Below are positions 26,395 to 35,066 of a stretch of DNA of 64,000 nucleotides, in pieces. The stretch spans positions 1-64,000 of the forward strand of contig NZ_JAAGLT010000004.1 of assembly GCF_010548275.1 (NCBI RefSeq). Reading direction: 5' to 3'. The translations under genes were made by a program, and so were the position numbers. The notes beneath the pieces were generated by a model that was not told where the DNA came from, did no database searches, and worked only from the letters and a program-made list of their open reading frames with translations. Position 1 is the first letter of the stretch. Each line of letters begins with the position of its first letter. This DNA comes from Streptomyces sp. SID12488 (GTDB taxonomy: Bacteria; Actinomycetota; Actinomycetes; Streptomycetales; Streptomycetaceae).

Positions 26395-26423
26395 AAGGGG
26401 GCGTCCCATGCGGACGCCCCCTT
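26395..26423 (+). terminator. Terminator after the integrase gene
   Basis: AAGGGGGCGTCC (26395-26406) pairs perfectly with GGACGCCCCCTT (26412-26423) over a 5-nt loop, 17 bp after the int stop. The rest of the gap to 26824 has no gene. It contains CCGGAC repeats and probably the promoter of the cargo gene; attP arm sites may lie here as well. Confidence 0.8.
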
Positions 26424-26762
26424 CGTTGTCGTTCGCTAACCACGTACAGCAGAGATGAGAGCGGCCACAGAACCGATCAATCCCGCTGCTGCTGTCATCA
26501 AGACCACCCATCGGTTTCCGCACAGGTGCGGAGTGTCGTTACGCCCACCGGCAGGGGGTGTGTCGGGCTTCATCTAAGTCCTCCGAGTCACAACGATCAC
26601 TACACAATCAGCTGTGACCGCCTCGTCGTGCGCCGCGCGGCAGGGCGGCCTGCTTGCTCCTTCAAGGAAACCTGTCCGGGTCGATACCACTTGCATTTGT
26701 GGCCGTTTCCGGTAAAGCCCGGACACTCGAGCCCCCTTGGACCTAGGCTTCCGAGGCATTGG

Positions 26763-26790
26763 CCGGACAGCACCGGACGCTTCCGGACAG
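26763..26790. repeat. Three CCGGAC direct repeats with 10-bp period
   Basis: CCGGACAG (26763), CCGGACGC (26773) and CCGGACAG (26783) recur exactly once per helical turn, starting 62 bp before the GTG of the HTH cargo gene. Two more copies of the core occur upstream (TGTCCGG at 26673 and CCGGACA at 26719). They could be an operator for the downstream HTH protein or integrase arm-type sites. Confidence 0.55.
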
Positions 26791-26824
26791 TCTCAGACGT
26801 TGGCGGATAGACAGGAATTAGGCC

Positions 26825-27952
26825 GTGGATTTGACGTCTCGATTGCAAGATCTACATCACCGCGCCGGCAAGCCTTCCTATCGAACGATCGAGCGTCTGA
26901 TTGCCCGGCAAGGTAGAGATCAATCAATGGCAAGATCTACCATTCAGGAAAAACTATCCGGGAAGTCGCCCGCCACATTGACTCAAATATTGAGTCTTGT
27001 CGAAGCTTTGGCAGAGCATGCCCGCTTGATCGAATCACCCATACCCGCTCAAGCAATCGACAAAGGATCATGGCGGGATGCTTATACGGCATCACTAAAG
27101 GGAGGGGAAAAATCAAACCCCAGCGCCACAGCAATCACAGAGCGGGAAGTTATTTCCGATCCCTGGAACGTAGAACCACTACGCCAGGCGCACATGTACG
27201 ATCTGATCGAAATCATCAGTAGTTCCAGTGATGCTCCCGTATCCTCCTGGCTCCCAAGAGTGATCAGCCCTCTACTTCAAGCAGAAATGTCCTGCACAGA
27301 TTTTCTCAGGAGAGCCGCCAAAGAGGGGCCGCGGGAGGTAGTCAGGATTACCGAGGCCCTCCGCAAGGCCTTTCCGCCGCTCAAGGATGACCCTTGGGCG
27401 GCGCCACAAGACCCCTGGGCGACCAGCGAACATGACAAGACCGTAAGCGTCTTCATCGCTCAAACCGCGCGCATACACGGCACTAGATCCACACCCGCAA
27501 TTATCGCGGGCCTAAGGCGGGCGAATATCGGCGAATACACTGATCAATATCTACAATCCATCGCAAAAGTGCAGCCCGCATCAAATATCTCACGCATTGT
27601 GAGACATCTCCGATCCGCCACACTTTCCAGAGATTCCGACAAACTACTGCATTTCGTTGGCTCCGAACGCCAAGTAGGTCGCGTTCTAGAAGTCGTACAT
27701 CACTTCACGGAATCCGGAGATGCGAACGATCGAACCAAAATCTTGAAGGGCGCAGCAACCAAGGGTTGGTATCGAATCAAAAACATTGCCGCCGAGATTA
27801 AGGATATCCGCTCAAAGGACGACCTACTTAAGGAAGTGCTTTGGGGTATTCCGCATGGTGAGCATCAAGATATCGCGGAGCAGTTGGCGCGCGCCGGCCA
27901 CAACGAGCTGGCACAGCGAGTTTTAGTATCGGCCGATGAACCACCCTTTTGA
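26825..27952 (+). CDS. AICE cargo protein: N-terminal HTH plus helical domain
   Basis: A 375-residue protein of foreign composition (low GC). The N-terminus (FxxLHHRAGKPSYRTIERLI-like segment, then STIQEKLSGKSPATLTQILSLVEAL) matches the short XRE-like HTH that heads many Streptomyces STAND and WD40 proteins. Here it is followed only by a helical region without P-loop or repeats that I recognise. A TTA leucine codon at 27923-27925, near the 3' end, would make translation bldA-dependent and so developmentally timed. The start is GTG 26825. It lies between int and the tRNA, a usual site for accessory genes. Function unknown. Confidence 0.78.
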   Translation: MDLTSRLQDLHHRAGKPSYRTIERLIARQGRDQSMARSTIQEKLSGKSPATLTQILSLVEALAEHARLIESPIPAQAIDKGSWRDAYTASLKGGEKSNPSATAITEREVISDPWNVEPLRQAHMYDLIEIISSSSDAPVSSWLPRVISPLLQAEMSCTDFLRRAAKEGPREVVRITEALRKAFPPLKDDPWAAPQDPWATSEHDKTVSVFIAQTARIHGTRSTPAIIAGLRRANIGEYTDQYLQSIAKVQPASNISRIVRHLRSATLSRDSDKLLHFVGSERQVGRVLEVVHHFTESGDANDRTKILKGAATKGWYRIKNIAAEIKDIRSKDDLLKEVLWGIPHGEHQDIAEQLARAGHNELAQRVLVSADEPPF

Positions 27953-28090
27953 TGATCGCCGAGAGTCCTGTGCAACCCTTGCTTCCCATGTCCTCTCCCC
28001 GTTTCGAGGATGGGCTCTTGGTCCACACCTGGTCCACACACCCTGATCAACAACGCGACACAGCCGCCTCAAGGTGAGACAGCCCCACGC

Positions 28091-28125
28091 AGATGGGGTG
28101 CCCCTCACCGAGGGACACCCCATCT
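28091..28125 (-). terminator. tRNA-Ser terminator hairpin
   Basis: AGATGGGGTG (28091-28100) pairs with CACCCCATCT (28116-28125), with a further inner CCCTC/GAGGG pairing. It lies 24 bp downstream of the tRNA on the minus strand. The 27953-28148 interval is otherwise without genes. Confidence 0.75.
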
Positions 28126-28148
28126 GACCTGCACACTCTCCGACCTGG

Positions 28149-28235
28149 CGGAAGCGGTGAGATTCGAACTCACGGTGACATCGCTGCCACGACGGTTTTC
28201 AAGACCGTTCCCTTAGGCCGCTCGGGCACGCTTCC
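28149..28235 (-). tRNA. tRNA-Ser(TGA)
   Basis: An 87-nt class II tRNA on the minus strand. The acceptor stem GGAAGCG/CGCTTCC pairs fully, the anticodon loop reads CTTGAAA with TGA (plus-strand tca at 28199-28201), a long serine-type variable arm is present, and the T loop is GTTCGAATC. CCA is encoded immediately downstream (28146-28148). The 3' half serves as the attB of the AICE, whose insertion preserved the gene. The two other copies, at 9600 and 11732, are scars. Confidence 0.97.
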
Positions 28236-28299
28236 CCGCGCCGGGCCTGATCAGCTCGGCGCGGGACAAGAGTAACGGGTCCTCACGTGGGCGCGTGGG

Positions 28300-29799
28300 T
28301 CAGCTGTCGCCCTCGCGGGAGCCCAGGGTCAGTTCGACCGTCTTTGACTTGCCGTCGCGTTCGTAGGTGATCTGGACCTTGTCGCCGGGCTTGTGGGTCC
28401 AGATCTCGCCGATCAGGGTCGGGCCGCTGTCGATCACGTGGTCGTCGAGCTTGGTGATGACATCGCCGGGCTTGAGGCCGGCCGCGGCGGCCGGGCCGCC
28501 CGACTCGACGGGGTCGGCGGCGTCCGTGCCCTTCTGGCTGATCTGCGCGCCGCCCGTGCCCTCGGTCAGGGTGACCGAGGCGCCGATCTTCGCGTAGACC
28601 GGCTTGCCGGTCTTGATCAGCTGCTGGGCGACGTACTTGGCCTGGTTGATCGGGATGGCGAAGCCCAGGCCGATCGAGCCGGACTGGCCGGTGCTCAGGC
28701 CGCCGCTGCTGGAGGACTGGATCGCCGAGTTGATGCCGATGACGTTGCCCGCCGCGTCGAGCAGCGGGCCGCCGGAGTTGCCCGGGTTGATCGACGCGTC
28801 CGTCTGAAGGGCGCTCATGTACGACGCCTTGCTGCTGGCGCTGCCGTCGCTGGAGGCAACCGGGCGGTTCTTGGCGCTGATGATGCCCGTGGTCACCGTG
28901 TTGGAGAGACCGAAGGGCGCGCCGATCGCGATCGTCGAGTCGCCCACGGCCACCTTGTCGGAGTCGCCGAGGGCGAGCGGCTGGAGGTCCGACGGGGCGT
29001 TCTTGAGCTTGATGACGGCCACGTCGTAGCCCTGTGCGTGGCCGACGATCTCGGCGTCGTACTTCTTGCCGTCGGGGAAGGTGGCCGTCAGCTTGCCGCC
29101 GTCCACCGCGTCCGCGACGACGTGGTTGTTGGTGACGATGTGGCCCTGGGTGTCGAAGACGAAGCCCGTACCGGTGCCGCCCTCGCCGCTGGAGCTCTCG
29201 GCCTCGATGGTGACCGTGCTCGGCAGCGCCTTGGCCGCCACGCCCGCGACCGTGCCCGCGGCGCGCTTCAGGTCGCCGCCGCTCTGCTGTGCGGCGGAGA
29301 CCGTCGTGGACGTGGTGGAATCGTCGTTGTCCTTGGCCAGCGTGTAGCCGAGGCCGCCGCCCAGGCCGCCCGCGACCAGCGCGGCCACCAGCACCGCGGC
29401 GAACAGCCCGCCGCGCCCGGATTTCGGCTTCGGCGGCTGCTGGTCGTACGTGGCGCCCCAGGGCGTGCCCGTGCCGCCGCCTGCGCCGTCCGCGTAGGAC
29501 GCGCCGCCTCCGCCGTCCATGTACGACGGCGGCGGGGGCGGCGGCCAGGCGCCTGCCTCGTGGCCCGGTCCGGCGCCCTGTCCTGTCTCCGGCGCTCCCA
29601 CCGACGCGTACGCCGGTACCTGGTCCGCGTACGCCGGTTCCGGCTCCGGTGTGCCCGGGGCGCTCGAAGGCACCGGCGGGAGCGGAGTCGTCGGGGCCTC
29701 GGTGGCGGTGGCCTGCGGGGAGGCAGCAGGAGATTCCACCGGCACAGGAGGTGCGGACGGGGCCGGGGGTACCACAGTGCCCTCGTTCTCGGTGCTCAC
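28300..29799 (-). CDS. HtrA/DegP-like membrane-anchored serine protease with PDZ domain
   Basis: A 499-residue protein. A cytosolic Pro/Ala-rich N-terminus (~145 residues) precedes one transmembrane helix (GLFAAVLVAALVAGGLGGGLGYTL). An extracytoplasmic trypsin-like domain has His in TNNHVVADA, Asp in YDVAVIKL and Ser in NPGNSGGPLL. A C-terminal PDZ contains GLKPGDVITKLDDHVI. Such proteases degrade or fold misfolded exported proteins. GTG 29799 is chosen from GGAG 8 nt upstream; the longer open frame adds 20 residues without a ribosome site. Divergent from the GDPD gene. Confidence 0.93.
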   Translation of the reverse strand: MSTENEGTVVPPAPSAPPVPVESPAASPQATATEAPTTPLPPVPSSAPGTPEPEPAYADQVPAYASVGAPETGQGAGPGHEAGAWPPPPPPSYMDGGGGASYADGAGGGTGTPWGATYDQQPPKPKSGRGGLFAAVLVAALVAGGLGGGLGYTLAKDNDDSTTSTTVSAAQQSGGDLKRAAGTVAGVAAKALPSTVTIEAESSSGEGGTGTGFVFDTQGHIVTNNHVVADAVDGGKLTATFPDGKKYDAEIVGHAQGYDVAVIKLKNAPSDLQPLALGDSDKVAVGDSTIAIGAPFGLSNTVTTGIISAKNRPVASSDGSASSKASYMSALQTDASINPGNSGGPLLDAAGNVIGINSAIQSSSSGGLSTGQSGSIGLGFAIPINQAKYVAQQLIKTGKPVYAKIGASVTLTEGTGGAQISQKGTDAADPVESGGPAAAAGLKPGDVITKLDDHVIDSGPTLIGEIWTHKPGDKVQITYERDGKSKTVELTLGSREGDS

Positions 29800-30086
29800 A
29801 GCTCTGTCTCCTCGATCCACGGCTGTCCTGGTCGGTCGCACTTGGTCACGTCCGATCACATATGTGGGTACCCATTTACACGGGTACGCGGTCGGTACGT
29901 TTCAGCTGTGCGTGTCCTTTTGTATGCCGCCAGCTTTTCCCACAGGCCGTCAGGGCACCATAAGCGGTGCCTGTGCGTCCGGGATCATCCTTTATATCTG
30001 ACAAGTCACACAAACATGTATATCTGTTACGCGCGCGGGGTGGCCGCCACGCCACGACAGCCCTCCGACGGTGACACCATGACGCG

Positions 30087-30896
30087 GTGACCCACGCACG
30101 ACAGCACCCGATCCAGGTCGTCGCCCACCGCGGAGCCTCCGAAGAGGCGCCCGAGCACACACTGGCCGCGTACAAGAAGGCGATCGAGGCCGGCGCCGAC
30201 GCCCTGGAGTGCGACGTACGGCTGACCGCGGACGGCCATCTCGTCTGTGTCCACGACCGTCGCGTCAACCGTACGTCCAACGGCCGCGGCGCGGTCTCCG
30301 CCCTGGAACTCGCCGACCTCGCCGCTCTGGACTTCGGCTCCTGGAAGAACGGCGACGAGGCACCCGACTGGGAGCACCGCCCGGAGGACCGCGAGGACAC
30401 CTCCGTACTCACCCTGGAGCGGCTGCTCGAACTCGTCGCGGACGCCGGGCGGCGGGTGGAGCTGGCCATCGAGACCAAGCACCCCACACGCTGGGCGGGC
30501 CAGGTCGAGGAGCGGCTCCTGTTCCTGCTCAAGCGGTTCGGGCTGGACGTCCCGGAGTCTCCGGCCGATTCACAGGTACGGGTCATGAGTTTCTCGGCGC
30601 GCTCGCTGCACCGGGTCCGCGCCGCCTCGCCGACGCTGCCGACGGTCTACCTGAACCAGTTCCTCTCGCCCCGGCTGCGCGACGGCCGGCTGCCCCTGGG
30701 GGTGCGGATCGCGGGCCCCTCGATCCGGATCGTGCGCAGTCACCCGGCGTACATCGAGCGGCTGAAACGCGCCGGCCACCAGGTGCACGTCTGGACCGTG
30801 AACGAGCCCGAGGACGTCGACCTCTGCGTCGACCTCGGCATCGACGCCATCATCACCAACCGCCCGGGCGCGGTCCTACGGCAACTGGGCCGCTGA
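30087..30896 (+). CDS. Glycerophosphodiester phosphodiesterase
   Basis: A 269-residue GDPD-family TIM barrel, with HRGASEEAPEHT at the N-terminus, the metal/catalytic set ECDVRLTADGHLVCVHD, ELAIETKHP, and the C-terminal VHVWTVNEPEDVDLCVDLGIDAIITNRPG. It hydrolyses glycerophosphodiesters to glycerol-3-phosphate and an alcohol. There is no signal peptide, so it is probably cytosolic. GTG 30087 lacks a strong ribosome site. The 287-bp divergent gap to the protease gene holds both promoters. Confidence 0.94.
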   Translation: MTHARQHPIQVVAHRGASEEAPEHTLAAYKKAIEAGADALECDVRLTADGHLVCVHDRRVNRTSNGRGAVSALELADLAALDFGSWKNGDEAPDWEHRPEDREDTSVLTLERLLELVADAGRRVELAIETKHPTRWAGQVEERLLFLLKRFGLDVPESPADSQVRVMSFSARSLHRVRAASPTLPTVYLNQFLSPRLRDGRLPLGVRIAGPSIRIVRSHPAYIERLKRAGHQVHVWTVNEPEDVDLCVDLGIDAIITNRPGAVLRQLGR

Positions 30897-31180
30897 CCAG
30901 CCGCGCTCACCCCGACGACGAAACCCCTCGGCCACAAGCCGTCTCTTACCCGACTCCGACCCCGGTTCGCGCCAGGACTCTTGACCTGGCGCTCCCGGTG
31001 AGGAAACCTCCACCTTCGGCCATACCGTCGAAATCCGGCCACTCGGCTACAGGGAGTGCACCGGCGCGTTCGCTCCGTGTTCGATCACCGTGAGTGCGTC
31101 ATACAAGGCGGAAGGGACGGTTTCCGGTACAGGCCAAGGGGGCATTCACACCGTGGCGTGGGGCAAAGGAGGTCTCGGGG

Positions 31181-31732
31181 GTGGCGTTGGTGGTGGCACA
31201 GGAGGTGCCCACGTCGTCGAGCATGGCCGTTCCCCATGGCCCTGCGGGCGTGGGCAGAGCAAGACACCGGATGCGCGATCAGTTGCGCACGGGCGGTGTG
31301 TCGGAATCGGTCATCGACGACGCGGTGTTGATCCTGTCCGAACTTCTCAGCAATGCGTGCAAACACGGTCGGCCACTGGGCGAGGCCCTGGCCGGTGACG
31401 GCGACGTCCGGGCCGCGTGGCGCGTGGACACCGGCGGCAGACTCACCGTCGAGGTGACGGACGGCGGCGGTCCGACCCGCCCGGTTCCGGCGACTCCTTC
31501 GGTGACGGCGCACGGTGGTCGCGGACTGAACATCATCACGGCGCTGGCCAACGACTGGGGTGTCCGCGACGACACCCGCGGCGAGGTCACGGTGTGGGTC
31601 GTCGTCAACAACGACGTCCACGACCCTGACGCGGGCCACCGGCGTACCGACTTCGCCACCCGCATCACGGCGCGCTCGATGTCCGCGATACCCGAGCTGG
31701 ACTTCGCGGACGCGTTCGACGACATGGACTGA
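31181..31732 (+). CDS. HATPase_c anti-sigma-type ATP-binding protein
   Basis: A 183-residue protein with the GHKL fold: N box in LSELLSNACKHG, G1 in VEVTDGGG, and G2-like GGRGLNIITALA. Streptomyces has many such single-domain serine-kinase-like regulators, which act on anti-sigma antagonists. GTG 31181 has an excellent AAAGGAGG 8 nt upstream; the longer open frame from 31094 is not needed. The C-terminal ~35 residues form an acidic tail. No partner gene is adjacent. Confidence 0.88.
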   Translation: MALVVAQEVPTSSSMAVPHGPAGVGRARHRMRDQLRTGGVSESVIDDAVLILSELLSNACKHGRPLGEALAGDGDVRAAWRVDTGGRLTVEVTDGGGPTRPVPATPSVTAHGGRGLNIITALANDWGVRDDTRGEVTVWVVVNNDVHDPDAGHRRTDFATRITARSMSAIPELDFADAFDDMD

Positions 31733-31870
31733 CGGCACACCGGCGGCCGAACATGTCCACAGGTCCGGCCGCCGGTGTACGGTCCGTTGTCCACAGGGTC
31801 CCGTCGGCCGTCGTACGAGCGGCTAGGCTCGCGCCAGTACGAGACGAGCCGTAACCGGGAGACACCCACG

Positions 31871-32860
31871 ATGGCCAAGAAGCGACCCCAGACCAAGGCC
31901 TCGCGGCCTCAGCTGTCCGACCGGGCCCGCGCCGGAGGCGCTGACGGAGACTTTCCGGTTGTCGGCGCCCGCGAGCCCTGTCCCTGCAACAGTGGCCGGC
32001 GCTACAAGGCCTGCCACGGCCGGGCCGCCGCGCACGCGGTGACCGAACTGGTGCACCGGCCCTTCGAGGGCCTGCCCGGCGAGGGCGACTGGGTGGCCCT
32101 GCGCGAGCTGGTCCCCGCCGCCACCGTGGAGCTGACCCTGAAGGCCGGCCTTCCCGAGGGGGTTCCCTCGGTCACACTTGCGACGGTCCTGCCAATGGCC
32201 TGGCCCGCCCTGCGCCGCGACGACGGCTCGGTCCTGCTCGGTCTGCAGAACGACACGGCGTCCGGCGACATCAGCCGCGACCTCGCCGACACCCTCAGCC
32301 GCGCGCTCGCCGCGGAGCCCGGTACGCCCGTCCAGGGCCGCCGCGCCCCGGCCGAGGGCCCGCGACTGCAGGACCTGCTCGACCCCGAAGGCGTGTTCGA
32401 GCCAGTTGTGCACACAGGGTTCGAGTTCTGGGTTCCGGACGCGGAGAACGCCACGGCGGACGTCACCGCTTCCCTGGAGCGGGCGAACGACGCCGCCATC
32501 CCGACCGTGAAGCTGACGGGCGTCGACGCCGCGTACTGGTGCGAGACCCCGGACAAGAACCATCTGCGCTGGGTGATGCCGCACGGCGAGGAGCAGTTGC
32601 TCGACGCCCTCGCACGACTGCACGCGGCCGGGCAGTCCAGCCTGGGCGAGGGGACCCGCCTGGTGGGTTCCTTCCGGGCGCACGGCCTCACCGTGCCTGT
32701 CTGGGACCTGCCGACCGGCGTCACCGCGGAGGACATCGAGAAGCCGGCCACCGAGTTCGCCGACCGTCTCGCCACCGCCCTGGCCTCCGACGCCCCGCTC
32801 ACCCCGGAAGAGCGCCGCGCCCGCGGCGGCCTGACCAACCGACAGGTGACTCTCAGCTGA
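31871..32860 (+). CDS. SEC-C motif DUF5926-like protein
   Basis: A 329-residue protein with an N-terminal SEC-C zinc motif (EPCPCNSGRRYKACHG), followed by a domain widespread in actinobacteria but of unknown role. The SEC-C motif chelates zinc, as in the SecA tail, and often mediates protein or nucleic-acid contact. ATG 31871 follows a GGGAGA sequence. It is monocistronic, with a strong terminator downstream at 32992. Confidence 0.88.
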   Translation: MAKKRPQTKASRPQLSDRARAGGADGDFPVVGAREPCPCNSGRRYKACHGRAAAHAVTELVHRPFEGLPGEGDWVALRELVPAATVELTLKAGLPEGVPSVTLATVLPMAWPALRRDDGSVLLGLQNDTASGDISRDLADTLSRALAAEPGTPVQGRRAPAEGPRLQDLLDPEGVFEPVVHTGFEFWVPDAENATADVTASLERANDAAIPTVKLTGVDAAYWCETPDKNHLRWVMPHGEEQLLDALARLHAAGQSSLGEGTRLVGSFRAHGLTVPVWDLPTGVTAEDIEKPATEFADRLATALASDAPLTPEERRARGGLTNRQVTLS

Positions 32861-32991
32861 CGCACAGTCGGATCGGCCCGCTCCGACCGGGGTGACTCCA
32901 GTCACAACTCCCCGTGAGAACAGCGGAATCGGTGTCCGAATAGCCAAGTTCGAATTTGCGAACTGCCGATCTCTTGTTAGCGTTGCAGTAG

Positions 32992-33029
32992 CCCGGTTGC
33001 TGGTGCATCCCCCGTCGCCAGCAACCGGG
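32992..33029 (+). terminator. Strong rho-independent terminator
   Basis: CCCGGTTGCTGG (32992-33003) pairs perfectly with CCAGCAACCGGG (33018-33029) and is followed by TCTTTCTG. It lies 132 bp beyond the SEC-C gene. The AT-rich stretch 32920-32990 just upstream contains another small hairpin (AGTTCG/CGAACT, 32947-32964), so a short independent transcript ending here is possible. Confidence 0.8.
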
Positions 33030-33082
33030 TCTTTCTGTGCCCGGAGATCCGCACGGCGTTCTGTACGGAACCGTGCCGTGCG

Positions 33083-33715
33083 TCAACTCCCTTCAGGCGC
33101 CCCGGAGTTGCTCCCCGATCGCAGCAGCAGCGGATTCTCTCCAGCGTCCGTCGCCTCCGGCGCGTCCCCCACCGAATTCCCGGCCGGATTCCCCGCCGCC
33201 GCGAACTCCGCGACCGCCGTGTACGCCTCCGGCTCGCCCGCCGTGCGCTCCCTGGGCGTCTCGCACACCCCCGGCTCGTCCTCCGCGCTCACCGCGCACC
33301 GCAGCTGAACGGTGCGGGCGTCGGGCCCCATGAGGCTCAGTACGGACGTGAGCGCACGGCCGGTCGCGTTGCGGTAGTAGGCACGCGCCCAGGTCTCCTC
33401 CCCCTGCGACAGCACACAGGTCTGCGCCTCGATGCCGTCGGGGGAGGTGAGTTCGGGACCGCAGCGGGCGGCCGTGGCGAGCCCCAGGCCCAGCAGCAGT
33501 GGGGAACCGGTGGGATCGGCGGCCTCCCGCGCCTTGCCGTCCACAGGGCCCTCCACAGTGCCCTCCTGAGGGCCCCCCTGGGAGCCTTCCTGCGGCGTCA
33601 GGGAAAGGAGGGCGGCGCGGTCCGCGTCACCCACGGGCCCCGCGGACGCCACGGCCAGCGGCAGGGCGACCGTGAGCGCCACGACGCCCGAGAGCGCGAG
33701 CAGACGGAGGTTCAT
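33083..33715 (-). CDS. Secreted protein of unknown function
   Basis: A 210-residue protein with an N-terminal signal sequence (MNLRLLALSGVVALTVALPLAVASA). The mature part has two cysteine pairs (ARCGPEL...QTCVL; LRCAVSAEDEPGVCETP) and Pro/Gly/Glu-rich low-complexity segments. No recognised domain. ATG 33715 has no ribosome site, but TATCTT lies 7 nt upstream on the minus strand, as expected for a leaderless transcript. It follows the PrimPol-like gene in the same direction. Confidence 0.8.
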   Translation of the reverse strand: MNLRLLALSGVVALTVALPLAVASAGPVGDADRAALLSLTPQEGSQGGPQEGTVEGPVDGKAREAADPTGSPLLLGLGLATAARCGPELTSPDGIEAQTCVLSQGEETWARAYYRNATGRALTSVLSLMGPDARTVQLRCAVSAEDEPGVCETPRERTAGEPEAYTAVAEFAAAGNPAGNSVGDAPEATDAGENPLLLRSGSNSGAPEGS

Positions 33716-33771
33716 GGAGGTGAAGATAACGACAGGGGACGGGCGCCCGGTTGCCCGCGCGCCCGACACCC

Positions 33772-34446
33772 CTACAACTCGGGCGCGCTCACACCCGTAC
33801 GAGTGAGCGCCTCGACCACCGCGTCCACCACGGCCTCTACATCGGGCACCCAGGGCGAGGCCGAGCCGGGCAGCGGTGCGCGCTCCCAGCGGATCTGGCC
33901 CTGGCCGGTCTCGGACGGGGGCAGCGCGATGTAGCCGCCCTCGCTGTGGAAGCGGAGGGATCCGGGCACGAAGTCCTGCGCGTACAGCAGTTCGCCCAGC
34001 TGTTCCATCGTGTACGGCTTCACAAGCAGCGACCAGCGGGTGGGCGCCGCGACGACCGGACCCAGGCGCATGCCCTTGCGGTCCAGTGCCTCGAGGGCAC
34101 GGGCCGCGGCCAGGGCCGGCAGGCTCACCGCGCACGGGGCCGCGCCGCCGGTGGCGAGGATGATGGGCGCCGTCGGCCGGTTCGTCCACCACCAGCGGAC
34201 CATGCGCTCGTCGGTGGTGGCCGCGAGCAGACCGGGTTCGAACGGGTGAGCGCCGGGGACCGTGCACTCCGGATCCGGGCAGCCGCAACGGGCGCGCCCC
34301 TGTGGATCCGGTGCCACGCCCGGGAGTACTGGCCACTGCCATCCGGTCGCGAACGTCAGAGCCGCGCCGAGCACCTCAGGCTTCCCGCCGTCACGCCGGG
34401 ACAGGAGCCTGCGTCGCCTTCCGAGCCTTCCGAGGATCTCGCGCAT
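33772..34446 (-). CDS. PrimPol-N-like protein, apparently inactive
   Basis: A 224-residue relative of the bifunctional DNA primase/polymerase N-terminal domain (ALTFATGWQWPVLPG; CGCPDPECTVPGAHP; RWWWTNRPTAPIILATGG; SEGGYIALPPS). In active members the strand after the TG segment carries the DxD metal ligands. Here the matching place reads CAVSLPALAAARAL, with no Asp. It may therefore bind rather than extend nucleic acid. ATG 34446 follows GGAAAGGAA at 9-14 nt. Compare the intact PrimPol at 8634. Confidence 0.8.
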   Translation of the reverse strand: MREILGRLGRRRRLLSRRDGGKPEVLGAALTFATGWQWPVLPGVAPDPQGRARCGCPDPECTVPGAHPFEPGLLAATTDERMVRWWWTNRPTAPIILATGGAAPCAVSLPALAAARALEALDRKGMRLGPVVAAPTRWSLLVKPYTMEQLGELLYAQDFVPGSLRFHSEGGYIALPPSETGQGQIRWERAPLPGSASPWVPDVEAVVDAVVEALTRTGVSAPEL

Positions 34447-35066
34447 GAGCGCTCGTTCCTTTCCGTTGCACGCCTGGCAACACCGTGGGCCACATCACGT
34501 CATGTGCAGATCACTTCACTGTGCGTACCTTCTGGCGCATCCCAACCTGTGGGAGACAAGGGGCAGCCCCCCTGTTGCGCGCCGAGCGCCGAGCGGTGGT
34601 TACGTCCGCATCCATACAGCGTTCATCTAAAGCATGGGCATGGCGCGGGGTGGCGGAGTCTGGCGTTTTGCCGTCCCGCGTGTTCTCTCCGCCTCCACCA
34701 AGGGAGGATGGGGCACGGTCGTCGATGGTTAAGACGCCCGGGTCCGTCGCCAGGTTCCGGGAGGTTCCACAACCACCCCTGGCCTTCACGCCTTCACCGA
34801 GAACGTACCCGCCAAGACCGCTGTGACGCTCCGTCGAACCAGGCCAGTCGACCGCAATAACCCGCTACCCGAGTCAGTTTTAAGCCAACTTCGCATTTCC
34901 GCAAGGGGACCCCGGCAAACCCACGGACACCAGGAATCCCGGCAGGACAATGCTGGACATCCCCTCACGAGTGCGTGTACATGTGGAGACACTGCTAGCG
35001 GCGCAGAATCACATGGGGGTTTGCGATGCTATTGAGCAATAAGAGCCGGTCGGAAGGCCGGACGCC
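34447..35066. other. 620-bp intergenic region, no gene seen
   Basis: Divergent gap between the PrimPol-like gene and the phosphatase gene. Open frames here are short, overlapping and without ribosome sites. An AT-richer patch at 34870-34900 and the stretch 35015-35045 probably hold the promoter of the phosphatase. GGAAGG lies 9 nt before its ATG. Confidence 0.5.

Larger units (their letters stand above)
11732..28148. mobile_element. Integrated AICE of pSAM2 type, about 16.4 kb
   Basis: The element lies between attL at 11732 and the reconstituted tRNA-Ser at 28149. It holds the hallmark AICE module: tyrosine integrase (24975), Xis (24775), RepSA-like initiator (23315), Spd-like membrane proteins (20786, 22459), TraSA-like FtsK translocase (20995), GntR/KorSA-like regulator (19776) and NUDIX hydrolase (15093). 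Integrase adjacent to the intact tRNA end and insertion into a tRNA 3' end are typical. All core genes look intact, so the element may still excise. Low-GC cargo lies at both ends (12235-13952, 26825-27952). Confidence 0.93.

Noticed and set aside
28393..30090. 565-aa plus-strand frame
   Set aside because: Antisense to the HtrA-like protease and reading through the intergenic gap; no motif.
34511..34860. Small ORFs in the 620-bp gap before the phosphatase gene
   Set aside because: Several overlapping frames of similar length without ribosome sites; treated as noncoding.
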